Of a DNA stretch of 5,489 bases, positions 1 to 5,489 are shown in pieces. Each line of letters starts with the position of its first letter. Position 1 is the first letter of the stretch. The notes beneath the pieces are model-generated. The model searched no databases. It saw only the letters and a program-made list of their open reading frames with translations, and was not told the origin of the DNA. Source of the stretch: a bacterium (GTDB lineage: Bacteria; Patescibacteriota; Minisyncoccia; Minisyncoccales; CG1-02-41-26); assembly GCA_021163625.1 (NCBI GenBank), contig JAGGTS010000009.1:1-5489 (forward strand), in the 5' to 3' direction. The translations under genes were made by a program, and so were the position numbers.

Positions 1-22
1 AACAAATAATTTTTTTAAAAAA

Positions 23-520
23 ATGAGCAAAAAGGAAATTGTCTCTATTTTTTTAATTTTTATTTTGGGAATTTTTACAGGTTTTTTCCTCTTTTATTAT
101 TTAAATACTTCTAATTTAACTAACTTAGATAGAAACAATTATGTTAATGTAAGCCAGAACAAAGAAATCAAAGAACTTGAAAAAAATAAAGTTAGTTTTT
201 TTACTGGCATTGCGGCTGAAACGGGAAACAATTTTTTTATCTTGAATGTTGATGACCAAGGACTTGAATTCAGCGGCGATAACGCGAGAAAAAAAATAAA
301 TATTAACCAATCAAGTGAAATTTTTGAGGTTAACAAAAAGGATTTGTCAACAGCAAGCAAAGAAAATGATTTGAAAAAGACAAAGATAGTTTTAAGCGAC
401 ATAAAAAAAGGCGACCGGATAATTATAGTTTTAAGAAATTCCTTGGGCAAAGAGGCGCTAAAACAAAAAAAAGAGCTAAATGACAGCGAAGTCAAAGAAA
501 TAGTTAAAATAATAGGTTAA
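23..520 (+). CDS. small membrane-anchored protein of unknown function
   Basis: A 165-aa protein I do not recognise by name. It starts MSKK, followed by one strongly hydrophobic segment (about residues 6-27, rich in I, L and F), then a polar linker with many Asn and Lys. The short basic N-terminus before the single membrane segment suggests a signal anchor with the rest outside the cytoplasm (inference). Residues about 57-140 look beta-rich: a strand starting FFTGIAAETG, a second around ININQSSEIF, and LSDIKKGDRIIIVL near 124-137. The pattern 'G-x-V at the start, DIKKGD-hydrophobic strand at the end' resembles small OB-like or DUF5666-like domains, but this is a weak resemblance. The C-terminus is a charged helix. 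A TAA at bases 7-9 could end an upstream gene. The ATG at 23 is the only sensible start and has no Shine-Dalgarno sequence. A terminator follows 48 bases after the stop. Confidence 0.75.
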   Translation: MSKKEIVSIFLIFILGIFTGFFLFYYLNTSNLTNLDRNNYVNVSQNKEIKELEKNKVSFFTGIAAETGNNFFILNVDDQGLEFSGDNARKKININQSSEIFEVNKKDLSTASKENDLKKTKIVLSDIKKGDRIIIVLRNSLGKEALKQKKELNDSEVKEIVKIIG

Positions 521-543
521 TTACTGCAGAGGTGATATACATA

Positions 544-560
544 GCGAGGTTTAGCCTTGC
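544..560 (+). other. short GC-rich hairpin upstream of the terminator
   Basis: GCGAGG (544-549) pairs with CCTTGC (555-560), six base pairs including one G-U, closing a five-base loop. It sits in the 3' untranslated region between the first gene and the terminator hairpin and stands out against the A/T-rich surroundings. It has no T-tract of its own, so it is not a separate terminator. It may protect the 3' end of the transcript or be incidental. Confidence 0.4.
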
Positions 561-568
561 ATAATTTT

Positions 569-597
569 AGCCCGGCAATACTTAGTTGGGCTTTTTT
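569..597 (+). terminator. intrinsic (Rho-independent) terminator after the first gene
   Basis: AGCCCGGC (569-576) pairs with GTTGGGCT (585-592) to give an eight-base-pair stem with two G-U pairs and an eight-base loop. A run of six T residues (592-597, the first one paired) follows directly. This is the classic shape of an intrinsic terminator. It lies 48 bases after the TAA of the small membrane-anchored protein gene and immediately before the promoter of the next unit, so it separates the two. Confidence 0.85.
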
Positions 598-600
598 AAT

Positions 601-629
601 TTGATAAATTGGAAAATTGTGTTTATAAT
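601..629 (+). promoter_or_regulatory. sigma70-type promoter for the M16 peptidase operon
   Basis: The -35 box TTGATA (601-606, five of six to TTGACA) and a perfect -10 box TATAAT (624-629) are separated by exactly 17 bases. The predicted transcription start is near 636, leaving a leader of about 24 bases before the ATG at 660. The promoter starts three bases after the terminator T-tract. Its position also decides the start of the peptidase gene: the in-frame TTG at 609 lies between the -35 and -10 boxes and could not be translated from this transcript. Confidence 0.8.
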
Positions 630-659
630 AGAAAAAGTTTTGCAAAAACCAATATTTAT

Positions 660-1925
660 ATGTTTAAGAAAATTATTTTAAAAAACGGTTTGAGAATTAT
701 TTCTGTGCCAATGCGGGGGACGAAAGCTGTTACGGTTTTGGTTTTGGTTGGCGCTGGCTCAAAATACGAAACAAAAAAGACAAACGGCATATCCCATTTT
801 TCAGAGCATATGTTTTTTAAAGGCACAAAGAAAAGGCCGTCAACTTTGGATATTGCCGAAACTTTGGATAAAGTTGGAGGAGCCTATAATGCTTTTACCT
901 CAAAAGAGTTTACCGGATATTGGGCGAAAGTTTCTTCTAAAAATTATAATTTAGCCTTGGATTGGGTTTCTGATATTTTAATGAACTCAAAATTTGAGCA
1001 AGAGGAAATAAACAGGGAAAGGGGCGTGATATTGGAGGAATTAAATATGTATTTAGATACGCCGATGAAATATATTGAAGATTTATGGGAAATTTTGCTT
1101 TACGGCGACCAGCCCGCCGGTTGGACCGTTTTGGGCGAAAAAGAAAATATTTTACGGTTTCAAAGAAAAGATTTTGTGAACTATCTAAAAAATCATTACT
1201 CGGCCAGGAATACGGTGGTGGCTATTGCCGGAAATTTTAACCAAGAGGAATCAGTTAGGAGAATTAAAGGTTATTTCAGAAAAATTAATAAAAACAAACC
1301 GCAAGGCAAAAAGCCGGTCGCTGAAAAGCAGAACAAACCGCAAGTCTTGATAAAGTATAAAAAAACAGACCAAACCCATCTTTGTTTGGGCGTTAGGGCA
1401 TATCATATTTTTCATCCTGACAAATACGCATTGGAACTTTTATCAATAATTCTTGGAGGCAATATGAGCTCACGCCTTTTTATTTCTGTTAGGGAAAGGA
1501 GGGGGCTTGCTTATTACATCCATTCGTCTGTTGAGAATTATACTGATTCGGGTTATTTAGTGGTTCAGGCAGGCATTCCCCATAACCATATTGCCCAGGT
1601 GACAAAGCTAATTCTGGAAGAATTCAGGAGAGTTAAAGAAAAGAAAATCCAAAAAACAGAGCTGCAAAAAGCAAAAGATTATTTAAAAGGAAATTCAATT
1701 TTAAGCTTAGAGTCTTCTGACAATAATGCTATGTTTTACGCTGGACAGGAGGTTTTAACCGGAAAAATTTTAACTCCCGAAGAAAAATTCAGGAAAATAG
1801 ATAAAGTAACGGCTAACCAGATCCAAAAGGTTGCAAATGACATTTTTAGGAACAATAAATTGAATTTAGCAATGATTTCTCCTTTTAAGGGGAAAGAAAA
1901 GGTCGAGAAAATATTAAGAATATAA
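660..1925 (+). CDS. M16 family zinc metallopeptidase (M16B, processing-peptidase-like)
   Basis: A 421-aa protein of the pitrilysin/mitochondrial-processing-peptidase family, which cleaves peptides or presequences inside a closed chamber. The inverted zinc motif HFSEH is at residues 46-50, with the third ligand most likely E127 in VILEELNMY, 77 residues on as the family requires. GGAYNAFTSKEFT (73-85) is the usual segment after it. The second, non-catalytic domain is present: GGNMSSRLF (266-274) and RERRGLAY (278-285), the conserved R/Y substrate-binding stretch. Length fits a complete single-subunit M16B enzyme. There is no signal peptide or membrane segment, so it is probably cytoplasmic. 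I chose the ATG at 660 because family members start 'MFKK..LKNGLR', and the longer TTG start at 609 overlaps the promoter. It is the first gene of the unit, 15 bases before the membrane protein gene. Its substrate cannot be told from the sequence. Confidence 0.96.
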   Translation: MFKKIILKNGLRIISVPMRGTKAVTVLVLVGAGSKYETKKTNGISHFSEHMFFKGTKKRPSTLDIAETLDKVGGAYNAFTSKEFTGYWAKVSSKNYNLALDWVSDILMNSKFEQEEINRERGVILEELNMYLDTPMKYIEDLWEILLYGDQPAGWTVLGEKENILRFQRKDFVNYLKNHYSARNTVVAIAGNFNQEESVRRIKGYFRKINKNKPQGKKPVAEKQNKPQVLIKYKKTDQTHLCLGVRAYHIFHPDKYALELLSIILGGNMSSRLFISVRERRGLAYYIHSSVENYTDSGYLVVQAGIPHNHIAQVTKLILEEFRRVKEKKIQKTELQKAKDYLKGNSILSLESSDNNAMFYAGQEVLTGKILTPEEKFRKIDKVTANQIQKVANDIFRNNKLNLAMISPFKGKEKVEKILRI

Positions 1926-1940
1926 TTCTGCTAATTTATT

Positions 1941-3002
1941 ATGGAAAGCGAATCGTCAATTAATATAACTTGGTCTGCGATTTTTAAGATTTTGCTTGCG
2001 ATTATTGTAATTTATATTCTTTATTTAGTGCAAAATATTGTTATTTGGCTTATTTTTGCTTTTATCATTGGAATCTTGTTTAATTTTCCTATAGACTATT
2101 TGGAAGACAAAAAAATCCCGAGGGTTATTGGCGCTATCCTTATTTATCTTGCAGTTTTCTCCCTTTTAGGATTTTTTGTTTATAAAACAGCTCCTCTTTT
2201 TCTTTCAGAGATTAGCGACTTTGTAAAAAATTTCCCAAGCCATCTTGAAAAAGCTTCGCCTCTTTTAGAAAAATTTGGCTTAGGAGCCATTAAAGCAAAC
2301 CAGAGCTCTTTTGATATAATAATGGGTTATCTTCAAAAGGCAGGCAAGGGATTTTTTAATTCTATTTTTGTTATTTTCGGCAGCGTTACTTCCACTGTTT
2401 TTATCCTTTTTCTGGCTTTTTTTATTTCTTTAGAGAGAAATTTGGGAGGAAGAATTATACTTATGCTTTCTCCAGAAAAGCATAAAGAATATTTTAAAAA
2501 CCTTTGGGAAAGGTCTAAACAGAAAGTTAGCGGCTGGTTTTTATCAAGAATTGCCGGCGTTATTTTTGTCGGCCTTTCAACCTTTATTGTTTTGAAGATA
2601 TTAAATGTTGATTATAGCCTTACTTTAGGGCTTGCTGCTGGAATTTTTGACTTTATTCCGATTCTTGGCCCTTTTGCCATCGGTTTGATTATAACTTTGC
2701 TTGTCTATTTAAACTCAACCACCCAGGCAGTCTTTGTTTTAATAGCTTTTGTCATTATCCAAATTTTGGAAAATGACCTTGTTCTGCCGATTATTTACCG
2801 TAAAGTAGTTGATATGTCGCCTGTTGTTGTCTTGATTGCATTAGCCGTTGGCGGAAAACTTTGGGGAATTCTTGGGGCGATATTGTCAATTCCTTTAGCA
2901 GCTATTATTTTTGAAATTCTAAAAGATTACCTTAAAAGCAGAGAAAAGGGCAGCAGTGTTCAAACCGAGCAATTTGGCGCCAATAGTGATATATACTTGT
3001 AA
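1941..3002 (+). CDS. AI-2E family transporter (PerM/UPF0118 membrane protein)
   Basis: A 353-aa polytopic membrane protein of the AI-2E/PerM family. Members are described as exporters of autoinducer-2 or as ion/H+ antiporters, but for most the substrate is unknown and the family name should not be read as proof of quorum signalling. Hydrophobic segments lie at about residues 12-30, 33-50, 61-81, 141-164, 203-252 (probably two), 260-280 and 291-330. A large amphipathic region (about 82-140) follows the third segment, as is usual. Family signatures are GIFDFIPILGP (234-244), then QILENDLVLP (274-283), MSPVVVLIAL (292-301) and GGKLWGILGAILSIPLAA (304-321). The last 22 residues form a hydrophilic tail. 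It begins 15 bases after the M16 peptidase stop and is very likely co-transcribed with it. The ATG has no Shine-Dalgarno sequence, but no alternative start fits better. Confidence 0.93.
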   Translation: MESESSINITWSAIFKILLAIIVIYILYLVQNIVIWLIFAFIIGILFNFPIDYLEDKKIPRVIGAILIYLAVFSLLGFFVYKTAPLFLSEISDFVKNFPSHLEKASPLLEKFGLGAIKANQSSFDIIMGYLQKAGKGFFNSIFVIFGSVTSTVFILFLAFFISLERNLGGRIILMLSPEKHKEYFKNLWERSKQKVSGWFLSRIAGVIFVGLSTFIVLKILNVDYSLTLGLAAGIFDFIPILGPFAIGLIITLLVYLNSTTQAVFVLIAFVIIQILENDLVLPIIYRKVVDMSPVVVLIALAVGGKLWGILGAILSIPLAAIIFEILKDYLKSREKGSSVQTEQFGANSDIYL

Positions 3003-3034
3003 ATGCCAGATTTATAAGATTTTAATTTTACCTA

Positions 3035-3093
3035 TCAGCCAATTTACTGACAAAACAAGAGCCAAAACGAGCGGTTGTTGCCAAATTGGTTGG
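3035..3093 (+). other. possible long-range hairpin in the spacer before rsmI
   Basis: The 105-base spacer between the AI-2E family gene and rsmI holds an 11-base-pair inverted repeat: TCAGCCAATTT (3035-3045) with AAATTGGTTGG (3083-3093), including two G-U pairs and a 37-base loop. The right arm ends 14 bases before the rsmI ATG, so folding could affect access to the start region. There is no T-tract after it, so it is not an intrinsic terminator. The arms are A/T-rich and the loop is large, so chance is a real possibility. Confidence 0.3.
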
Positions 3094-3107
3094 ATAGCAC
3101 ATTAATT

Positions 3108-3794
3108 ATGAGCAGGCTATACATTGTTGCAACGCCGATTGGGAACCTTGGAGACATAAGTTTACGCGCCTTAGATGTTTTAAAGAAGGTTAATTTAATT
3201 TTGGCTGAGGATACTCGAGTTACTAGTAAATTATTGAGCCATTTTAATATAAAAAAAACTGTTTTGTCTTATCACCAGCACTCGAGGGCCAGCCAGATAG
3301 AACGCATTATTGATTTGCTTAACAAAGGAAATGACATAGCTCTTGTTTGCGACGCAGGCACTCCGGGGATTTCCGACCCGGGAAACGAACTGATAGAAAA
3401 AATATGCAAAGAAACAAGCGGCAATGTGGAAATTGTGCCCTGTCCTGGACCTTCTACTGTTACAACTGCAGCAAGCATTTCAGGGTTTCGGATGGACAAA
3501 TTTTTATTTTTGGGATTTCCTCCGCATAAAAGGAAAAGAAAAAAATTTTTTGAGCAGGTTGTTAAATCAGAATATCCGGTTATTTTTTACGAGTCGCCTT
3601 ACAGAATAATAAAAAGCTTAGAAGAGCTTTCAGATATTGCAAAAGGTTTTCAGAAAAAACTTAAAGTTGTTGTCTGCAGGGAACTTACCAAAAAATTTGA
3701 GACGGTTTACCGCGGCGACATTGCCAGCGCGCTCAAAAAAATTAGAGAAGGCAAAATAAAGGGAGAATTTGTAATAGTTGTTAAAAATAATTAA
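3108..3794 (+). CDS. rsmI: 16S rRNA (cytidine(1402)-2'-O)-methyltransferase RsmI
   Basis: RsmI transfers a methyl group from S-adenosylmethionine to the 2'-OH of C1402 in 16S rRNA, next to the ribosomal P site. With RsmH it makes m4Cm1402, which tunes decoding fidelity. The 228-aa protein shows the full tetrapyrrole-methylase-type fold: VATPIGNLGDIS (7-18), LAEDTR (32-37), CDAGTPGISDPG (81-92, Cys where Ser is common), PCPGPST (111-117), FLGFPPH (134-140), FYESPYRI (160-167), RELTKKFE (191-198) and the closing GEFVIVV (219-225). The protein stops right after this, about 50-60 residues shorter than E. coli RsmI, so the C-terminal helix-turn-helix domain is absent. I chose the ATG at 3108 because the family begins 'LYIVATPIGN'; the in-frame TTG at 3075 would add 11 unrelated residues. 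It is followed after 20 bases by metG. Confidence 0.97.
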   Translation: MSRLYIVATPIGNLGDISLRALDVLKKVNLILAEDTRVTSKLLSHFNIKKTVLSYHQHSRASQIERIIDLLNKGNDIALVCDAGTPGISDPGNELIEKICKETSGNVEIVPCPGPSTVTTAASISGFRMDKFLFLGFPPHKRKRKKFFEQVVKSEYPVIFYESPYRIIKSLEELSDIAKGFQKKLKVVVCRELTKKFETVYRGDIASALKKIREGKIKGEFVIVVKNN

Positions 3795-3814
3795 AATATT
3801 TTATTGGAAAAATT

Positions 3815-5299
3815 ATGCCAAGGAAAAATTTTTTTATTACAACTGCAATAGATTATGTTAATGATAAGCCCCATATAGGGCATGCCTTGGAAAAGATTCA
3901 AGCCGATGTTTTAGCCCGTTATCATCGGCAGATAGGGGATAATGTTTTCTTTTTAAGCGGGGCAGACGAGAACAGCCTAAAAAATGTGCGTTCAGCTGAA
4001 AAGGAAGGAATAAAAGTTGAGGATTTGGTCAAAAAAAATAGCGGCCGTTTTTATAAGTTAAAAGAGGTTTTTAATTTGTCTTATGATGATTTTATCAGAA
4101 CTACTTCAGAAAAGCATAAAAATGGAGCTCAAAAAATATGGCAGGCTTGCAAAAAAGATATTTATAAAAAGCGTTACAAGGGCCTTTATTGTGTTGGCTG
4201 CGAAGCTTTTTATAAAGAAGAAGAATTAGAAAACGGCCTTTGCCCGGAGCATAAGACAAAGCCAGAACTTGTTGAAGAAGAGGATTATTTTTTTAACCTT
4301 TCCAAATACCAAAATAGGATGAAAGAAATTATAAAAAATGACCAGGTTAAGATAATCCCTGAATCAAGAAAAAATGAAGTTCTAAGCTTTATAAATTCCG
4401 GGCTTTCGGATTTTTGTATTTCCCGTTCAGCGGCAAGGGCTCATGGTTGGGGGATTGATGTTCCTGGCGATTCTTCCCAAAAAATATGGGTTTGGTTTGA
4501 CGCTCTTTCAAATTATATTAACGCTTTAGGATATGCAGATAACGGCAAAAAATTTAATGAATTTTGGCAGGGTGAAAACAAAAAAGTTATCCATGTTATA
4601 GGAAAAGGAATTTTAAGATTCCACGCTATTTATTGGCTTGCGATGCTTATTTCTGCCGGCTTGAAATTGCCTGATGAAATTTTTGTCCATGGATATATTA
4701 CTGTTGATAGATATAAAATGTCAAAGAGCATAGGCAATGTTATTGACCCTTTTGAACTGGCAGAGAAATATGACCCAGAAGCAATTCGTTATTTCCTGTT
4801 AAGGGAATTTTCTCCCATTGAAGATGGAGATTTCAGCTATAATCGCTTTGAAGAAAGGTATAATTCAGATCTTGCCTCTGGGCTTGGAAATTTGGTGGCA
4901 AGAGTTTTGACAATGGCAGAGAAATTAAAACCAGAAATAGAAAAGGGAACAGCCAAAGAGCCAACTAACCAAGGTTTCAAAAAGATAATTTCTTTTCTTT
5001 GGGAGAAAAGAAAAAACTCGTTAGAAAATTTTAAATTTAACGATTCTCTATCAGCAATATGGGAATTGGTTTCTTTTTCTGACAAATATATTGAGAAAAA
5101 TAAGACTTGGCAAGAATCTAACAGACAGGCCGAACATATTGTTAATTTGCTAATTGCCTTAGCTAATATCGCTGAGATGATAAAGCCTTTTTTACCGAAA
5201 ACCTCAGAGAAAATTTTTGGACAGTTAGGGGTTAAATTTGAAGAGGAAATCTGGAATTTTAAAATAAACAAGGGGAAACCTTTGTTTCCAAGGCTTTAA
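3815..5299 (+). CDS. metG: methionine--tRNA ligase (MetRS)
   Basis: This class I synthetase joins methionine to tRNA-Met, both initiator and elongator, using ATP. In the 494-aa protein the HIGH motif is HIGH at 20-23, KMSKS is at 301-305 and WVWFDAL is at 225-231. The connective peptide carries one zinc knuckle: C126, C129, C143 and H146 (CVGC...CPEH), as in the Thermus-type, single-knuckle group. The anticodon-binding helical domain follows (about 345-494) with GNLVAR at 358-363 and W432, matching the residues that read the CAU anticodon in E. coli MetRS. The protein ends in PLFPRL, the usual end of the core, so there is no C-terminal tRNA-binding (EMAP-II/OB) domain. Oddities are GKGI at 263-266 where GKDI is usual, GADEN for GTDEN at 49-53, and TW for PW at 431-432. 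A weak GGAAAA six to nine bases upstream is the nearest thing to a ribosome site. It lies between rsmI and a tatD-family gene. Confidence 0.98.
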   Translation: MPRKNFFITTAIDYVNDKPHIGHALEKIQADVLARYHRQIGDNVFFLSGADENSLKNVRSAEKEGIKVEDLVKKNSGRFYKLKEVFNLSYDDFIRTTSEKHKNGAQKIWQACKKDIYKKRYKGLYCVGCEAFYKEEELENGLCPEHKTKPELVEEEDYFFNLSKYQNRMKEIIKNDQVKIIPESRKNEVLSFINSGLSDFCISRSAARAHGWGIDVPGDSSQKIWVWFDALSNYINALGYADNGKKFNEFWQGENKKVIHVIGKGILRFHAIYWLAMLISAGLKLPDEIFVHGYITVDRYKMSKSIGNVIDPFELAEKYDPEAIRYFLLREFSPIEDGDFSYNRFEERYNSDLASGLGNLVARVLTMAEKLKPEIEKGTAKEPTNQGFKKIISFLWEKRKNSLENFKFNDSLSAIWELVSFSDKYIEKNKTWQESNRQAEHIVNLLIALANIAEMIKPFLPKTSEKIFGQLGVKFEEEIWNFKINKGKPLFPRL

Positions 5300-5309
5300 A
5301 TTGTTTTAT

Positions 5310-5489
5310 ATGGATATTTTAATTGACAGCCATGCTCATTTAAATTTTGATGTTTTCAATCAAGACAGGGAAAAAATTATTAATGAATGCCTGAATAACA
5401 ACGTTTGGGTTATAAATATCGGGACAAATTATTTTACTTCCAAAAAGGCGGTTGAAATTGCTGAAAATTACCAAAAAGGAGTTTGGGCG
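5310..5489 (+). CDS. tatD: TatD family metal-dependent hydrolase (partial, N-terminal 60 codons)
   Basis: The gene runs off the window with 60 codons visible. The protein opens with MDILIDSHAHLNF. The HxH pair (H8 and H10) after a short beta strand is the first metal-binding motif of TatD/amidohydrolase-fold enzymes, which act as divalent-metal DNases or related phosphoesterases. The following helix and the strand VWVINIGTN (32-40), then an alternating helix starting SKKAVEIAE, match the start of the TIM barrel. TatD members are usually about 250-260 aa, so roughly three quarters is missing. The start is ten bases after the metG stop, indicating co-transcription. The family has several paralogues (TatD, YcfH, YjjV); the position after metG points to the orthologue of B. 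subtilis yabD rather than to E. coli TatD itself, so the symbol is family-level only. Confidence 0.92.
   Translation, partial: MDILIDSHAHLNFDVFNQDREKIINECLNNNVWVINIGTNYFTSKKAVEIAENYQKGVWA

Noticed and set aside
10..23. Seven T then seven A residues (perfect palindrome) before the first ATG
   Set aside because: It could be a terminator remnant or curved DNA, but a pure T/A palindrome is weakly informative in such AT-rich sequence and has no GC stem.
139..495. 118-codon open frame on the minus strand inside the first gene
   Set aside because: It lies within the better-supported forward gene, is low-complexity (rich in F, S and L) and has no start signal or family resemblance.
532..564. Ten-codon GTG-started leader peptide before the terminator
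   Set aside because: There is no ribosome site, no run of regulatory codons, and the promoter of the next gene lies downstream of the terminator, so attenuation of the peptidase operon is not possible from here.
521..600. A known riboswitch or tRNA in the spacer after the first gene
   Set aside because: No T-loop (GGTTCGA) or cloverleaf is present and no core of preQ1, fluoride, ZTP or SAM riboswitches could be matched by eye.
609..659. In-frame TTG start giving a 17-residue N-terminal extension of the M16 peptidase
   Set aside because: It lies between the -35 and -10 boxes of the promoter and the extra residues do not resemble the family; the ATG at 660 begins exactly where family members begin.
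1921..1926. TATAAT just before the AI-2E family gene as a second promoter
   Set aside because: No -35-like hexamer sits 16-18 bases upstream and there is no extended -10; the match overlaps the stop codon of the peptidase in A/T-rich sequence.
2987..2995. TGATATATA as an extended -10 promoter for rsmI
   Set aside because: Only four of six -10 bases match and there is no -35 box; it is expected by chance in this base composition.
3075..3107. In-frame TTG start giving an 11-residue extension of RsmI
   Set aside because: The extension is unrelated to the family N-terminus and the ATG at 3108 leads directly into the conserved LYIVATPIGN start.
4837..5271. 144-codon open frame on the minus strand inside metG
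   Set aside because: It is wholly antisense to a conserved coding region and shows no recognisable domain; it is a shadow of metG codon use.

Overview
The window is an AT-rich, tightly packed bacterial chromosome segment with every gene on the + strand. It carries six genes: one small unrecognised membrane-anchored protein, four complete recognisable proteins, and the first 60 codons of a TatD-family hydrolase cut by the window end. I see no mobile element, tRNA, rRNA, CRISPR array or frameshifted gene, and no gene-free stretch over about 140 bases.

The best guess for the source is a Candidate Phyla Radiation (Patescibacteria/Parcubacteria-like) bacterium. This is inferred from low GC, reduced protein versions (RsmI of 228 aa without the usual C-terminal helix-turn-helix; MetG of 494 aa ending at the catalytic/anticodon core), the absence of clear Shine-Dalgarno sequences, and the style of the small N-terminally anchored protein. 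All five visible stop codons are TAA and no gene reads through TGA, so there is no sign of the UGA=Gly code used by Gracilibacteria/Absconditabacteria. A low-GC Firmicute-like genome is the main alternative.

Layout. Bases 23-520 encode the small anchored protein, and bases 569-597 form a strong intrinsic terminator that closes that unit. Three bases later a near-consensus sigma70-type promoter (601-629: TTGATA, 17 bp, TATAAT) opens the next unit. This unit probably runs as one operon: M16 zinc peptidase (660-1925), AI-2E/PerM-family membrane protein (1941-3002), rsmI (3108-3794), metG (3815-5299) and tatD (5310 onward). Gaps are 15, 105, 20 and 10 bases. The 105-base gap before rsmI contains a possible long-range hairpin and could hold an extra control point.

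Function. rsmI-metG-tatD is a translation-linked block whose order also occurs in Bacillus subtilis (yabC, metS and yabD, there with abrB between the first two). RsmI modifies 16S rRNA near the decoding centre, MetG charges tRNA-Met, and TatD is a metal-dependent nuclease-type hydrolase. The upstream pair, a soluble M16 peptidase and a polytopic membrane protein, looks co-transcribed with this block without an obvious shared pathway. I found no convincing undescribed system. The items most worth a check are the Asp-to-Gly change in the GKDI segment of MetG, the trimmed RsmI, the absence of Shine-Dalgarno signals, and the two non-coding spacers.
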